Assembly: GCA_003170325.1 (NCBI GenBank)
Contig: PMZP01000041.1
Span: 1 to 7,380, forward strand
Origin: Candidatus Tayloriibacteriota bacterium
GTDB lineage: Bacteria > Patescibacteriota > Minisyncoccia > Phycocordibacterales > PALSA-1337
Length of the DNA: 7,380 nucleotides
Direction of reading: 5' to 3'
The notes beneath the pieces are model-generated. The model did no database searches. It was not told the origin of the DNA and saw nothing but the letters and a program-made list of their open reading frames with translations. This document shows, one piece after another, positions 1-6,956 of this stretch. Position 1 is the stretch's first letter. The number at the start of each line of letters is the position of its first letter. Both the position numbers and the translations under genes were made by a program.

Positions 1-1
1 T

Positions 2-775
2 CAGCGATCGGCAGGGCCACAGGACGAAGATGCTGGTCAAGAATCGCCGGGCGCTCAAGAAATGCAAGATGCTCAAAGGAAGCGACCTGTTGGAAAAGTG
101 ATTTTCGAAATCGAAGACTTCCGAAATATGGATAAGGTACTCGACAAGCATGGCGTGAGCGGCGTCGACATGATCCTCTTGGATCTCGGGATCTCATCGG
201 ATGAGCTCGAGAATTCCGGACGGGGATTCACTTTCCAGAAGGACGAGCCATTGCTCATGACTTTGGGTGATCCTACCAAGCATTTATTCACGGCCAAAAA
301 TATCGTCAACGGTTGGAACGAAGAAGATATCGCTAACGTGATATTCGGTTATGGAGAGGAAGGATTCTCTAGGAGGATTGCCAGAGCGATCGTCGATTAC
401 CGGGCAAAGAAGAAGATAGAGACCACATTCGAGCTCCAAGAGATAGTCAAGGCGTCAGTGCCGGCATTTTATAGAAGAGGGAAGACACATCCGGCCACGA
501 AAACATTTCAAGCATTGAGGATCGCGGTGAACGACGAATTGAATGCCTTGCGTGAAGGTTTGGTGAAGGGATACAAGCACTTGAATCCGAAAGGGCGCAT
601 GGCGGTCATCTCATTTCACAGCCTGGAAGACCGCATCGTCAAAGATTTTTATAAACAACAAGCAAAAAAAGGGGCAAATATTTTAACTAAAAGACCGATC
701 ACGCCCGACGCGCAGGAATTGGCGGAGAATCCGAGGTCCAGAAGCGCGAAGTTGAGGGTAATCGAGAAATTATGA
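2..775 (+). CDS. rsmH: 16S rRNA (cytosine-1402-N4)-methyltransferase RsmH, 3' part
   Basis: RsmH methylates N4 of C1402 in the 16S rRNA decoding centre using S-adenosylmethionine. Seen: the family signature DLGISSDELENSGRGFTFQ (about 178-236), PLLMTL just after it, FGYGEEGFSRRIARAI, the H-PATKTFQALRIAVNDEL block and the C-terminal ISFHSLEDRIVKDF with RSRSAKLRVIEKL. The N-terminal SAM-binding part (HxPV...DGTxGxGGHS) is missing because the gene enters from the left; a full family member has about 300 residues. The frame is open from base 2 and the first ATG is at 62, but that ATG is internal to the family alignment and not a true start. PLLMTL replaces the usual PLDMRM, which I associate with CPR homologs (recollection, not a search). 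The first 30 codons read poorly in this frame, and frame 3 looks more RsmH-like before a run of A at 94-97. The gene lies at the head of the dcw cluster and overlaps the next gene by 4 bases (ATGA). Confidence 0.93.
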   Translation, partial: QRSAGPQDEDAGQESPGAQEMQDAQRKRPVGKVIFEIEDFRNMDKVLDKHGVSGVDMILLDLGISSDELENSGRGFTFQKDEPLLMTLGDPTKHLFTAKNIVNGWNEEDIANVIFGYGEEGFSRRIARAIVDYRAKKKIETTFELQEIVKASVPAFYRRGKTHPATKTFQALRIAVNDELNALREGLVKGYKHLNPKGRMAVISFHSLEDRIVKDFYKQQAKKGANILTKRPITPDAQELAENPRSRSAKLRVIEKL

Positions 776-1107
776 CCAAAGCTATAGCACAAACCTATAA
801 AACGACCCACGAATATAGCCGGGAAATCAACGCGGCTTTGATCGCGGCCTGCGCATTATTCCTCATGATCTATTCACTGAACGTCTACCGGGTTGTTTCT
901 CGAACGGTGGCTTTGAAATCGGTAGAAAATCAGACGGCGACATTGACCACGGCTGTTGACGGACTCGATTCGCAGTATTTGCAACTTACCAGCAAGTTGA
1001 GTCCCGACACCTTAAGCGAATATGGTTTGAGTCAAGGCCAAGTCTCTGCTTTCATTTCCCGAACGACTTCGCTTGGCAGCGTGGCTTCACGGGACCATGA
1101 ATTCTAA
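772..1107 (+). CDS. ftsL: FtsL-like small bitopic division protein
   Basis: A 111-residue protein with a charged N-terminal tail (about 1-18), one clear membrane segment (about 20-38, AALIAACALFLMIYSLNVY) and an extracytoplasmic part with coiled-coil character (about 44-85, ending LQLTSKLSPDTLSEYGL). That is the architecture of FtsL/FtsB-type proteins, which form a complex that activates the septal synthase FtsW-FtsI. Sequence conservation in this family is very low, so the call rests on architecture and on its place between rsmH and the penicillin-binding protein, the usual site of ftsL. The ATG overlaps the rsmH stop as ATGA, which suggests translational coupling; a GAGGG lies about 15 bases upstream. 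The 3' end overlaps the next gene by 11 bases. It could also be called a generic septum formation initiator-like protein. Confidence 0.75.
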   Translation: MTKAIAQTYKTTHEYSREINAALIAACALFLMIYSLNVYRVVSRTVALKSVENQTATLTTAVDGLDSQYLQLTSKLSPDTLSEYGLSQGQVSAFISRTTSLGSVASRDHEF

Positions 1108-2839
1108 ACAGCGCCGACGATCGCGGTTCGTTTTCGGCCTGATCCTCATCGGGGCGAGCTTTTTGGCTTTCTCGCTCTATCGGACGGAGATCCTCAAAGG
1201 CCAGTCCTATGCGGCCAAGGCGGAGAAGCAGTACGTCAAGCCGGCTTCGATGCTCTTCGATCGCGGCACCATCTATTTTGACGCCAAAGATGGCACGCGC
1301 ATCGCCGCCGCCACCTTAGGACGTGGATCCGTCGTTTTCATGAATCCGACATTGTTGACTGGCGCGGCTCAAGCTTATGAAGCGCTTTCGCAATATATCA
1401 CTCTAAACAAATCAGATTTCATGGCCAAAGCCGAGAAGCTCGGCGATCACTACGAGATCCTGGCCGATCAAGTTCCGGCCGACAAAGCCGCGGCTATAAG
1501 CGGCATGCAGATTCTCGGCATCGGCGTCTCCCCGGGATCGTGGCGCTCATATCCAGGCGGCACTTTGGCCGCCAAGATCCTCGGCCTGGTCGGCGAGGAC
1601 GCCAGTTCTTCTTCGGTGACCGGACGTTACGGTTTGGAACGATCGTACGAGAGCGTACTTAACCGGCCGGGTACCGGTTCGTCTGCCAGTGTCTTCGCTC
1701 AGCTTTTCGGAGGTTTGAGCTCGGTCTTCGGCGGAAGCGGATCCTCCGAGGGCGATATCGTGACGACAATCGAGCCAACCACCCAGAAATATCTGGAAAA
1801 GATCTTGAACGACATTGAAGCGACTTGGCATTCGGACGAGATCGGCGGCATCATCATCGATCCGAATACCGGCGAGATCTCGGCCATGGCTTCGTTGCCG
1901 ACTTTCGATCCAAATGATACCTCGGCCGTCAAGAATGTCGGCGTATTTTCCGACTCGCTAGTCGAGCATGTCTACGAAATGGGTTCGATCATGAAACCCT
2001 TGACCATGGCCACGGCCCTCATGACCGGCGCCGAAAAGCCGGATTCGACCTATGACGATACCGGCACGATGACTTTGAATGGCAAGAAGATATCCAATTT
2101 CGATGGCCGAGCGCGAGGAGTCATCCCTATGCAACAGATCCTCTCGCAATCGCTGAACATCGGGGCGGCAACGATCGCTCTCAAGATAGAACATATCTTC
2201 GGTGCCGGCACGATGTTCAAATACTTCAGCTCGTATGGTTTGGGCGAGAAAACCGGCATCGATGAACCGAATGAGGCGACCGGCATAATCAATAATCTTA
2301 AACCGGGCAGTGACACCCGCGATATCAACATCGCCACGGCCGCCTACGGACAAGGTATCGCCGTGAGTCCCGTAGCCATGGCGCGGGCGCTTTCCATTCT
2401 AGCCAATGGGGGATATCTGGTGACGCCGCATCTGGTCAAGGAGATCGATTATAGCGAGGGAACCGTGAAGACGATCGGAACGCCGAAGTCCGGGCCGGTG
2501 CTGTCGAAGCAGACAGTAGATGAAGTGACTGCCATGTTGGTCAAAGTTGTCGACGGCACGATCGCCGCGGCCCATCCGGATATCTATTGGAAGAACTATA
2601 GCATCGCCGCCAAGACTGGAACGGCCCAGATCCCGGATCCGGTGAATGGCGGCTATTATAAGGACCGTTACCTGCATTCTTTCTTCGGGTATTTCCCGGC
2701 TTACAATCCGAAATTCCTGGTCTTCCTTTATCAGGTCTATCCGAAGGGGGCGGAGTACGCCTCGGCGACCCTGACTGATCCGTTCAGTCAGTTGGCGAAG
2801 TTCCTCATCAATTATTACGATATTTCTCCTGACAGGTAA
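1097..2839 (+). CDS. ftsI: Class B penicillin-binding protein, septal transpeptidase (FtsI/PBP2-like)
   Basis: A monofunctional D,D-transpeptidase that crosslinks peptidoglycan outside the cytoplasmic membrane and is the target of beta-lactams. Starting at ATG 1097 it has 580 residues: basic tail (KQRRRSR), signal-anchor helix at about 11-29, dimerization domain (SYPGGTLAAKILGLVGEDA, then GRYGLERSYESVLNRPG), then the transpeptidase domain. All three catalytic motifs are present: S297-I-M-K300 (nucleophile at base 1985), S352-L-N354 and K506-T-G508-T. There is no glycosyltransferase domain and no PASTA repeat. A TTG at 1073 would add 8 residues, but the ATG puts the basic tail directly at the N-terminus and gives a tight 11-base overlap with ftsL, so I prefer it. 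No strong Shine-Dalgarno is visible (only GGGA at 1091), in keeping with coupling. The context rsmH-ftsL supports FtsI over an elongation PBP2. Confidence 0.93.
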   Translation: MNSKQRRRSRFVFGLILIGASFLAFSLYRTEILKGQSYAAKAEKQYVKPASMLFDRGTIYFDAKDGTRIAAATLGRGSVVFMNPTLLTGAAQAYEALSQYITLNKSDFMAKAEKLGDHYEILADQVPADKAAAISGMQILGIGVSPGSWRSYPGGTLAAKILGLVGEDASSSSVTGRYGLERSYESVLNRPGTGSSASVFAQLFGGLSSVFGGSGSSEGDIVTTIEPTTQKYLEKILNDIEATWHSDEIGGIIIDPNTGEISAMASLPTFDPNDTSAVKNVGVFSDSLVEHVYEMGSIMKPLTMATALMTGAEKPDSTYDDTGTMTLNGKKISNFDGRARGVIPMQQILSQSLNIGAATIALKIEHIFGAGTMFKYFSSYGLGEKTGIDEPNEATGIINNLKPGSDTRDINIATAAYGQGIAVSPVAMARALSILANGGYLVTPHLVKEIDYSEGTVKTIGTPKSGPVLSKQTVDEVTAMLVKVVDGTIAAAHPDIYWKNYSIAAKTGTAQIPDPVNGGYYKDRYLHSFFGYFPAYNPKFLVFLYQVYPKGAEYASATLTDPFSQLAKFLINYYDISPDR

Positions 2840-2965
2840 GCTTAGAGATTACTATGCCATCCTCGATAGCGGAAAAACTCCTGCAGTAGTTTTTCCTCAT
2901 CCTCGATGATTTTCTGCTGAAAATCGTCTGCGGACTATCTCGAATGGCATAATAATCTCTAAGCT
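2839..2965. repeat. Nested inverted repeat (MITE-like or structured RNA element)
   Basis: The two outer arms, 2839-2860 and 2944-2965, are 22 bases each and complementary at 21 positions. The one mismatch is C2852 against A2952, which would be a G-U pair in a - strand RNA. Inside are two hairpins: 2871-2879 with 2888-2896 (9 pairs, GGAAAAACT, 8-base loop) and 2905-2914 with 2919-2928 (10 pairs including one U-G, loop TGCT). A 10-base direct repeat CATCCTCGAT occurs at 2858 and 2898, just before each hairpin. The left arm starts on the last base of the PBP stop codon and the right arm ends 15 bases before the murF-like ATG. No T-run follows, so it is not an ordinary terminator. I see no clear target duplication and no reading frame in it. 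It could be a MITE, a BIME-like palindromic unit or an intercistronic RNA element. Confidence 0.75.
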
Positions 2966-2980
2966 GTTATCCTTACTGTT

Positions 2981-4312
2981 ATGAAGTTATTCAAGAAGCT
3001 TGTGATATTTATCCTGACCATCGAGTCGCGGATGATCCTCAAGAAATACAAGCCGTTCATCGTGGCGGTCACCGGAAGCGTGGGAAAGACCTCGGCCAAG
3101 GACGCCATCTATTGCGTTCTAAAAGATCAGAGCAAATTCGTCAGGAAGAGCGAAAAAAGCTTGAATAGCGAGATCGGTCTGCCGCTCACCGTCATCGGTG
3201 TCCCGAATGCCTGGCATAGCCTATCGGGATGGCTGGGGAATATCCGCGCCGGATTGAAGCTCATCACTAGCGATCATGAATATCCGGATTGCCTGATCCT
3301 GGAGATCGGCGCTGACCATCCCGGCGACATCAAGAAGACGGTGAAGTGGCTGCATCCGGACATCGCCGTCATCACCAAAGTCAGCAGTTTGCCGGTGCAC
3401 GTGGAATTCTTCAAGTCGCCGGAAGAGGTCTTCGAGGAGAAGTCCTCATTGGCGGAAGCGGTCAAGACCGGGGGCACGGTCGTACTTTTCGCCGACGATG
3501 AAAAGACAATGTCGATCGCTGAGCGAGTCAGATCGAAGAACCCCAGCATCATCTCTTACGGTTTGAAGCCGCAGACCGACGTCAAAGGCTTGGATTATAA
3601 AGTGAGTTACAGAGCCAATGAGGCAGCAGAATACACACAAGATCGAAGACCGACGGGGTTTTCATTCACCATCGAGTGCGACGGAGAAAAGGGCGGACTT
3701 ACCGTCTACGGCGTGCTCGGGGAGGTGTATCAATATCCGTTATTGGCGGCGGCCGCTGTCGGGAAGGCTCGCGGGATGAAAGCCGCCTCGATCGTAAAAG
3801 AGCTATCCGGCTTCGAAGCGCCCAAGGGGCGGATGAATATCATTAGAGGCATAAATGATTCGACTATCATAGACGATAGCTACAATTCCTCGTCCGACGC
3901 GGTCGTCTCGGCCTTGCAGACTTTGAAAGGCTTGGAAAGCGGCTCTGGTTCGAAGATCGCTATTCTGGGCGACATGCTAGAGCTAGGCAAGTTCTCCTCC
4001 GAAGAGCATAGGAAGATCGGGAAGCTCTCCGCCGGTATCGTCTCGCGGCTCATCACCGTCGGTCAGCGTTCCCGGGCCACGGCAGACGCGGCAGTCGGGA
4101 GTGGCTTTACTGCCAATTCCGTCGAATCCTTCGATTCCGCCGCCGAAGCTGCCGAACATATCACCGATCTCATCCGGTCCGGCGACGTCGTCCTGGTCAA
4201 AGGATCGCAATCCATCCGCATGGAGCGCCTTGTCAAAGCCTTGATGAAGGAGCCAGAGCGCGCCAGCGAATTGCTGGTCAGACAGGACAAGGAGTGGCTT
4301 GAAAAAAGTTAA
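2981..4312 (+). CDS. murF: MurF-like Mur ligase (UDP-MurNAc-tripeptide--D-Ala-D-Ala ligase family)
   Basis: Cytoplasmic ATP-dependent amide ligase. True MurF adds D-Ala-D-Ala to UDP-MurNAc-tripeptide, the last cytoplasmic step before lipid I. In 443 residues I see the P-loop G32-SVGKTS38, a MurF-type LNSEIGLPLTVIG, E108-I-G-A-D-H-P-G-D, the DDSYNSS block (D298-D299...N302) and GDMLELG (330-336) of the C-terminal domain, and VKGSQSIRMERLV (from 406). The DDSYN, GDMLELG and KGS blocks are MurF rather than MurC/D/E hallmarks. Odd: MurF usually has about 80-110 residues of UDP-sugar-binding domain before the P-loop, and here there are only 31, which include a hydrophobic stretch (LVIFILTI). Substrate recognition is therefore uncertain. 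The start is ATG 2981; no Shine-Dalgarno is visible and no good earlier start exists. It lies 141 bases after the PBP gene, across the nested repeat. Confidence 0.85.
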   Translation: MKLFKKLVIFILTIESRMILKKYKPFIVAVTGSVGKTSAKDAIYCVLKDQSKFVRKSEKSLNSEIGLPLTVIGVPNAWHSLSGWLGNIRAGLKLITSDHEYPDCLILEIGADHPGDIKKTVKWLHPDIAVITKVSSLPVHVEFFKSPEEVFEEKSSLAEAVKTGGTVVLFADDEKTMSIAERVRSKNPSIISYGLKPQTDVKGLDYKVSYRANEAAEYTQDRRPTGFSFTIECDGEKGGLTVYGVLGEVYQYPLLAAAAVGKARGMKAASIVKELSGFEAPKGRMNIIRGINDSTIIDDSYNSSSDAVVSALQTLKGLESGSGSKIAILGDMLELGKFSSEEHRKIGKLSAGIVSRLITVGQRSRATADAAVGSGFTANSVESFDSAAEAAEHITDLIRSGDVVLVKGSQSIRMERLVKALMKEPERASELLVRQDKEWLEKS

Positions 4313-4330
4313 GTCGTTTTTCAAAAAGCC
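4296..4330. terminator. AT-rich hairpin across the murF stop, possible weak terminator
   Basis: GGCTTGAAAAA (4296-4306) can pair with TTTTTC (4317-4322) plus AAGCC (4326-4330), leaving AAA 4323-4325 bulged and a 10-base loop. It covers the murF-like stop codon at 4310. No T-run follows on the + strand, so termination is only a guess; the position between the ligase gene and the tRNA is the main reason to list it. Confidence 0.25.
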
Positions 4331-4367
4331 AGAACCGTGTTAATGTGATGTCCGTTGAGTTGTGAAT

Positions 4368-4442
4368 GGCCCTATCGTCTAGCGGCTAGGACGGAGGCTT
4401 CTCAAGCCTCAAACCAGGGTTCGATTCCCTGTAGGGTCACCA
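4368..4442 (+). tRNA. tRNA-Glu (anticodon CTC), CCA end encoded
   Basis: A full cloverleaf can be drawn: acceptor 4368-4374 with 4432-4438 (7 pairs, with G2-U71 as wobble), D arm GTC/GAC at 4377-4379 and 4390-4392, anticodon stem GAGGC (4394-4398) with GCCTC (4406-4410), loop TTCTCAA with anticodon CTC at 4401-4403, T stem CAGGG (4415-4419) with CCCTG (4427-4431) and T loop TTCGATT. The discriminator is A4439 and CCA is encoded at 4440-4442. CTC reads the Glu codon GAG. The 3' half is shared with the - strand integrase gene, which marks this tRNA as the likely integration target; the 3' end is then restored by the element. Confidence 0.95.
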
Positions 4443-5925
4443 ATTGGGATTTATCGAGCAAGAATTGCTGATATAGGTTGTAGATAGGCGTTAGTTTCGC
4501 GTTTCCAAATTTATTTCCAGAAAATTGCACGTTTTCGGATATTACAAATTTTTGGAAACAGAGACGATCTTCCGGCTTCTTTGCGAGCTTTACCCATGTG
4601 CTTGCAGTATTTCTCACGAAGTCGAAACAGTATTCTAGCGCGGCATCCATCTTGAATTCTTTGTCATAAGTCTCGTGCATTAGGCTCATGTGTTTTTTGA
4701 TTTTCTCATCGATAAGATTCTTCTGGTCTTTGAATTCCTGATCAGTGTAAGTTTTATCCTGGTGCAGGTCGAATACACGCTGTCTTTTTTGCTCTAGTAC
4801 AGTAACTGACTTTTTGATCTGTTCGTTTTCTTCATCGAATTTTCTGAAGTTATTTTTCCATATATCGAGGACTATGGCTTTGAATGATTCCTCGAATTTG
4901 AAGCTTGGCGTTATTTCTTGGAGGTACTCTACGAACATTTGCTCGAAGTGAGCTTTGGGAACGAAGGCGGCATGTTCACAGTTTTGCTTGTGATGATGGT
5001 AATACGGATATTTTTGTCCTTGTCTGCCGGTGGCTTTGCTTCCGGTTAATGGCTTGTTACAGAATTCGCATGTCGCTAACTTTCTTAATGGGAAGTCGCT
5101 GTTTTTCGCCAGTCGCGGTGTCTTGGGCCTGCGCTTGCCGCTTTCTTGGCATTGATCAAATAGGCGTTCACTGATGATTGGCTCGAATTTACCTTTGATT
5201 TCTATATCCCAGACTTTTATTCTCCCACAGTAGAGTGGGTTTCTGATTATCTTTTCTATAAGCTGTGGAATGGCCGGCTTGCCATTTTTCATAGTGAAGC
5301 CACGATCTGTTACATATTTAGCAAGTGAATCGAATGTATGAATGCCTTTTGCGTATTCTTCGAAGATTGTCTTAATGAATGGGGCGTAAGTCGGATGTGG
5401 AGTAAGGTTGGCCCCTTTTTCAGTCCTGCAATAGCCCATAGGAGCTTGCCAGACCCATATTCCTTGCTTGATGCGTTCCTTCATGCCGTTGACGCTTCTT
5501 TCAGTGCGTACATTGTTATCGAATTCGGCGAAAGCGGAGAGAATACCCTCCATCATTTTACCAACCGGACTATCACTGATCGGTTCAGTGACAGACTTCA
5601 ATTCAGTGTGGTATTTCTTCAGCGTTTGTCTGACGGTAATATGGTCGGCCTGATTTCGAGCGAAGCGATCGAGCTTGTACACGACGAAATAATCGACGGC
5701 GTTCTTTTTATCAGAGCAGAAACTAATGGCGTTTATGAATTCAGTACGATCTGCTGTCTTGGCAGATTCTCCTTTTTCCACGAATACTTTCAAGACTTGA
5801 ATATGTTCACGCGCACAGAATTCCCGGCAGACTTTTTCCTGCGATTCAAGAGAAGTACCGTCTACCTGTTCAGTAGAGGAAACGCGACAGTAGATTATTC
5901 CGTTTTTGAAAATATTTTCGTTCAT
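4402..5925 (-). CDS. Large serine recombinase (site-specific integrase)
   Basis: 507 residues, a typical length for large serine integrases. Domains in order: resolvase-type catalytic domain (about 8-150) with R14-V-S16, where S16 is the nucleophile that forms the 5'-phosphoserine link, and YKLDRFARN (83-91) with the conserved arginines; recombinase DNA-binding domain (about 163-262, with FEEYAKGIHTFDSLAKYV and IIRNPLYCGRI); zinc-ribbon (C286-EF-C289 with C316 in YYHHHKQNCEH); a coiled-coil region (about 362-425, rich in K, E and Q) as used for synapsis control; and a short C-terminal tail. Residues 496-507 (VTLQGIEPWFEA) are encoded by antisense tRNA and the TGA stop lies in the anticodon loop, so the native tail probably ends near LLDKS and these residues come from the attachment site. 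ATG 5925 lies 12 bases after the stop of the small ORF, without a clear Shine-Dalgarno. It should catalyse integration and, with a directionality factor, excision. Confidence 0.93.
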   Translation of the reverse strand: MNENIFKNGIIYCRVSSTEQVDGTSLESQEKVCREFCAREHIQVLKVFVEKGESAKTADRTEFINAISFCSDKKNAVDYFVVYKLDRFARNQADHITVRQTLKKYHTELKSVTEPISDSPVGKMMEGILSAFAEFDNNVRTERSVNGMKERIKQGIWVWQAPMGYCRTEKGANLTPHPTYAPFIKTIFEEYAKGIHTFDSLAKYVTDRGFTMKNGKPAIPQLIEKIIRNPLYCGRIKVWDIEIKGKFEPIISERLFDQCQESGKRRPKTPRLAKNSDFPLRKLATCEFCNKPLTGSKATGRQGQKYPYYHHHKQNCEHAAFVPKAHFEQMFVEYLQEITPSFKFEESFKAIVLDIWKNNFRKFDEENEQIKKSVTVLEQKRQRVFDLHQDKTYTDQEFKDQKNLIDEKIKKHMSLMHETYDKEFKMDAALEYCFDFVRNTASTWVKLAKKPEDRLCFQKFVISENVQFSGNKFGNAKLTPIYNLYQQFLLDKSQLVTLQGIEPWFEA

Positions 5926-5937
5926 GAACGTATTTTA

Positions 5938-6120
5938 CTACACATCGGACGCAAGCGTGTTATCCCCAAAGGGATATTTGGAAACATTTTTGTCTTCATA
6001 ATAATTCTTCATTGCCAATTCAGCCATGCGATATAGCAAATCACGGATTTCAAGCGCCTCCGTGTCGGAAACTTTAGCCAATTCCGGATCAATCTTTTTC
6101 AATGCGGCAATATCAATCAT
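5938..6120 (-). CDS. Small hypothetical protein between rep and integrase (60 aa)
   Basis: Not recognised. It is a short, mostly helical, mildly acidic protein (IDPELAKVSDTEALEIRDLLYRM, then AELAMKNYYEDK) without membrane segment, cysteine motif or an obvious helix-turn-helix. Its ATG overlaps the rep stop as ATGA (6117-6120), so its translation is probably coupled to rep, and the integrase starts 12 bases after its stop. No Shine-Dalgarno is seen upstream. Its place between replication and integration genes would fit a copy-control partner of Rep, or a recombination directionality factor for the serine integrase, which are often small and unrelated to each other in sequence. Both are guesses from position. 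The overlapping start and tight packing make it more likely real than chance. Confidence 0.7.
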   Translation of the reverse strand: MIDIAALKKIDPELAKVSDTEALEIRDLLYRMAELAMKNYYEDKNVSKYPFGDNTLASDV

Positions 6121-6761
6121 AGGAGTATGTCGAGATCGGGAACGACATCGTTTAACGATTGCGTCCTCTCGAGGAGATATTGCTTGTATTCGACCTTACC
6201 CTGATATTTGCTGGTGAATTCTTTCTGTTTAGCCAGGTATGGTGCAGGAATCAGAGATGATATCGAATTAGCCTTGAATTGATCCAGTATTTCAATAGGC
6301 TTGTGTAATCTCCGGCTTGAGAAGTATCGTTTCTGTCCATCGAGGCGATCATCCTCGAAGTGTTTGACTAGATACTTGGAGACATAGGCCCCGGCGTTGC
6401 TAACCTGGTCAATGGCTCGGATATGGACAAAGCCCTGTCCCCAGATATCAGCCAGAATATCCTTGCGTATGTACTCAAGGTTGAAGAAGATGCTGTGATA
6501 GTGGACGACACCGTCACGGCTGAAGTCCTGAAATTCAATTACAGTGATGTATTTCAGGAACGATTTCTTTGTATGGCCTAGCTCATAATTCAGCCTCTTA
6601 ATGAAGTTCGAGAATATTTTGTTAGCGACCTTGATATCGCGGATTTCTTCTTTGAAAGTGAAGGTGGCGAAGACTGGAGGATACGAAGTGTTGTCAGATT
6701 TCGTCCATTTCCACGCGTTGGCATTTACAAGCCGTCGCAGTTTGGAATTGGAGCGTTGCAT
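6117..6761 (-). CDS. rep: Rolling-circle replication initiator, HUH endonuclease family
   Basis: Rep proteins of this class nick one strand at the double-strand origin, stay bound through a tyrosine and start rolling-circle replication. Numbered from ATG 6761 (214 residues): motif 1 FATFTF (31-36), motif 2 with the metal-binding pair H87-Y88-H89 in GVVHYHSIFF, WGQGFVHIRAID (107-118), and motif 3 GAYVSKYLVKH (124-134) with Y126 and Y130 as candidate nucleophiles and K129/K133. YFSSRRLHKP follows. This resembles Reps of small plasmids and CPR elements. ATG 6761 is only the first canonical start: the frame is open to 6956 and the extra residues look like a Rep N-terminus, so a full protein would be about 270-279 residues. 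GAGAAAG 8-14 bases upstream could serve the short form. First gene of the rep - small ORF - integrase operon. Confidence 0.85.
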   Translation of the reverse strand: MQRSNSKLRRLVNANAWKWTKSDNTSYPPVFATFTFKEEIRDIKVANKIFSNFIKRLNYELGHTKKSFLKYITVIEFQDFSRDGVVHYHSIFFNLEYIRKDILADIWGQGFVHIRAIDQVSNAGAYVSKYLVKHFEDDRLDGQKRYFSSRRLHKPIEILDQFKANSISSLIPAPYLAKQKEFTSKYQGKVEYKQYLLERTQSLNDVVPDLDILL

Positions 6762-6956
6762 TGAACGCTTTCTCGATTCAATTTTCTTCTGTTTTGTGGC
6801 TTCGTCGATGACGACGATCTTTCTTCTAGATTTACCTTTTCGATTAGAGAAACCGTAGGCTAGTGATCTTTCCTTGTATTCATACGATTCAATAGTTGAA
6901 CCGGAGATGATGAGCTTGGAGTGGGTGAGCTTGGTAACCGTTCGAGTACAATTATG
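6762..6956 (-). other. In-frame N-terminal extension of rep without a canonical start codon
   Basis: Reading on in the rep frame upstream of ATG 6761 gives 65 codons up to a TAA at 6957-6959. The translation contains KLTHSKLIISGSTIESYEYK and, nearer the ATG, a basic stretch (NRKGKSRRKIVV) leading into SKLRRLVNANAWKW. LIISG-x-x-IE-x-YEY followed by a basic linker is what I recall from the N-termini of related Reps, so this is very likely coding or recently coding. No ATG, GTG or TTG is in frame here. The best-placed start would be the GTT at 6936-6938 (V-TKLTHSK) if it were once GTG or ATG. Either a rare start is used, the start was lost, or a small indel lies upstream. Confidence 0.6.

Noticed and set aside
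1547..2677. Several - strand ORFs of 77-131 codons inside the PBP gene
   Set aside because: All overlap a complete transpeptidase with intact motifs and have no features of their own.
4905..5174. + strand ORF opposite the integrase zinc-ribbon region
   Set aside because: Shadow of the integrase; composition is cysteine- and tryptophan-rich in the manner of an antisense frame.
5338..6036. Long + strand ORF (232 codons) opposite the integrase
   Set aside because: It is antisense to the catalytic domain of a clear serine recombinase, starts without a ribosome site and has no recognisable motif.
4402..6120. Alternative genetic code with TGA read as an amino acid
   Set aside because: TGA ends rsmH, rep and the integrase at sensible places and is not needed inside any gene.
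6601..6858. + strand ORF opposite the rep 5' part
   Set aside because: It mirrors the rep frame and its extension, which carry real family motifs.
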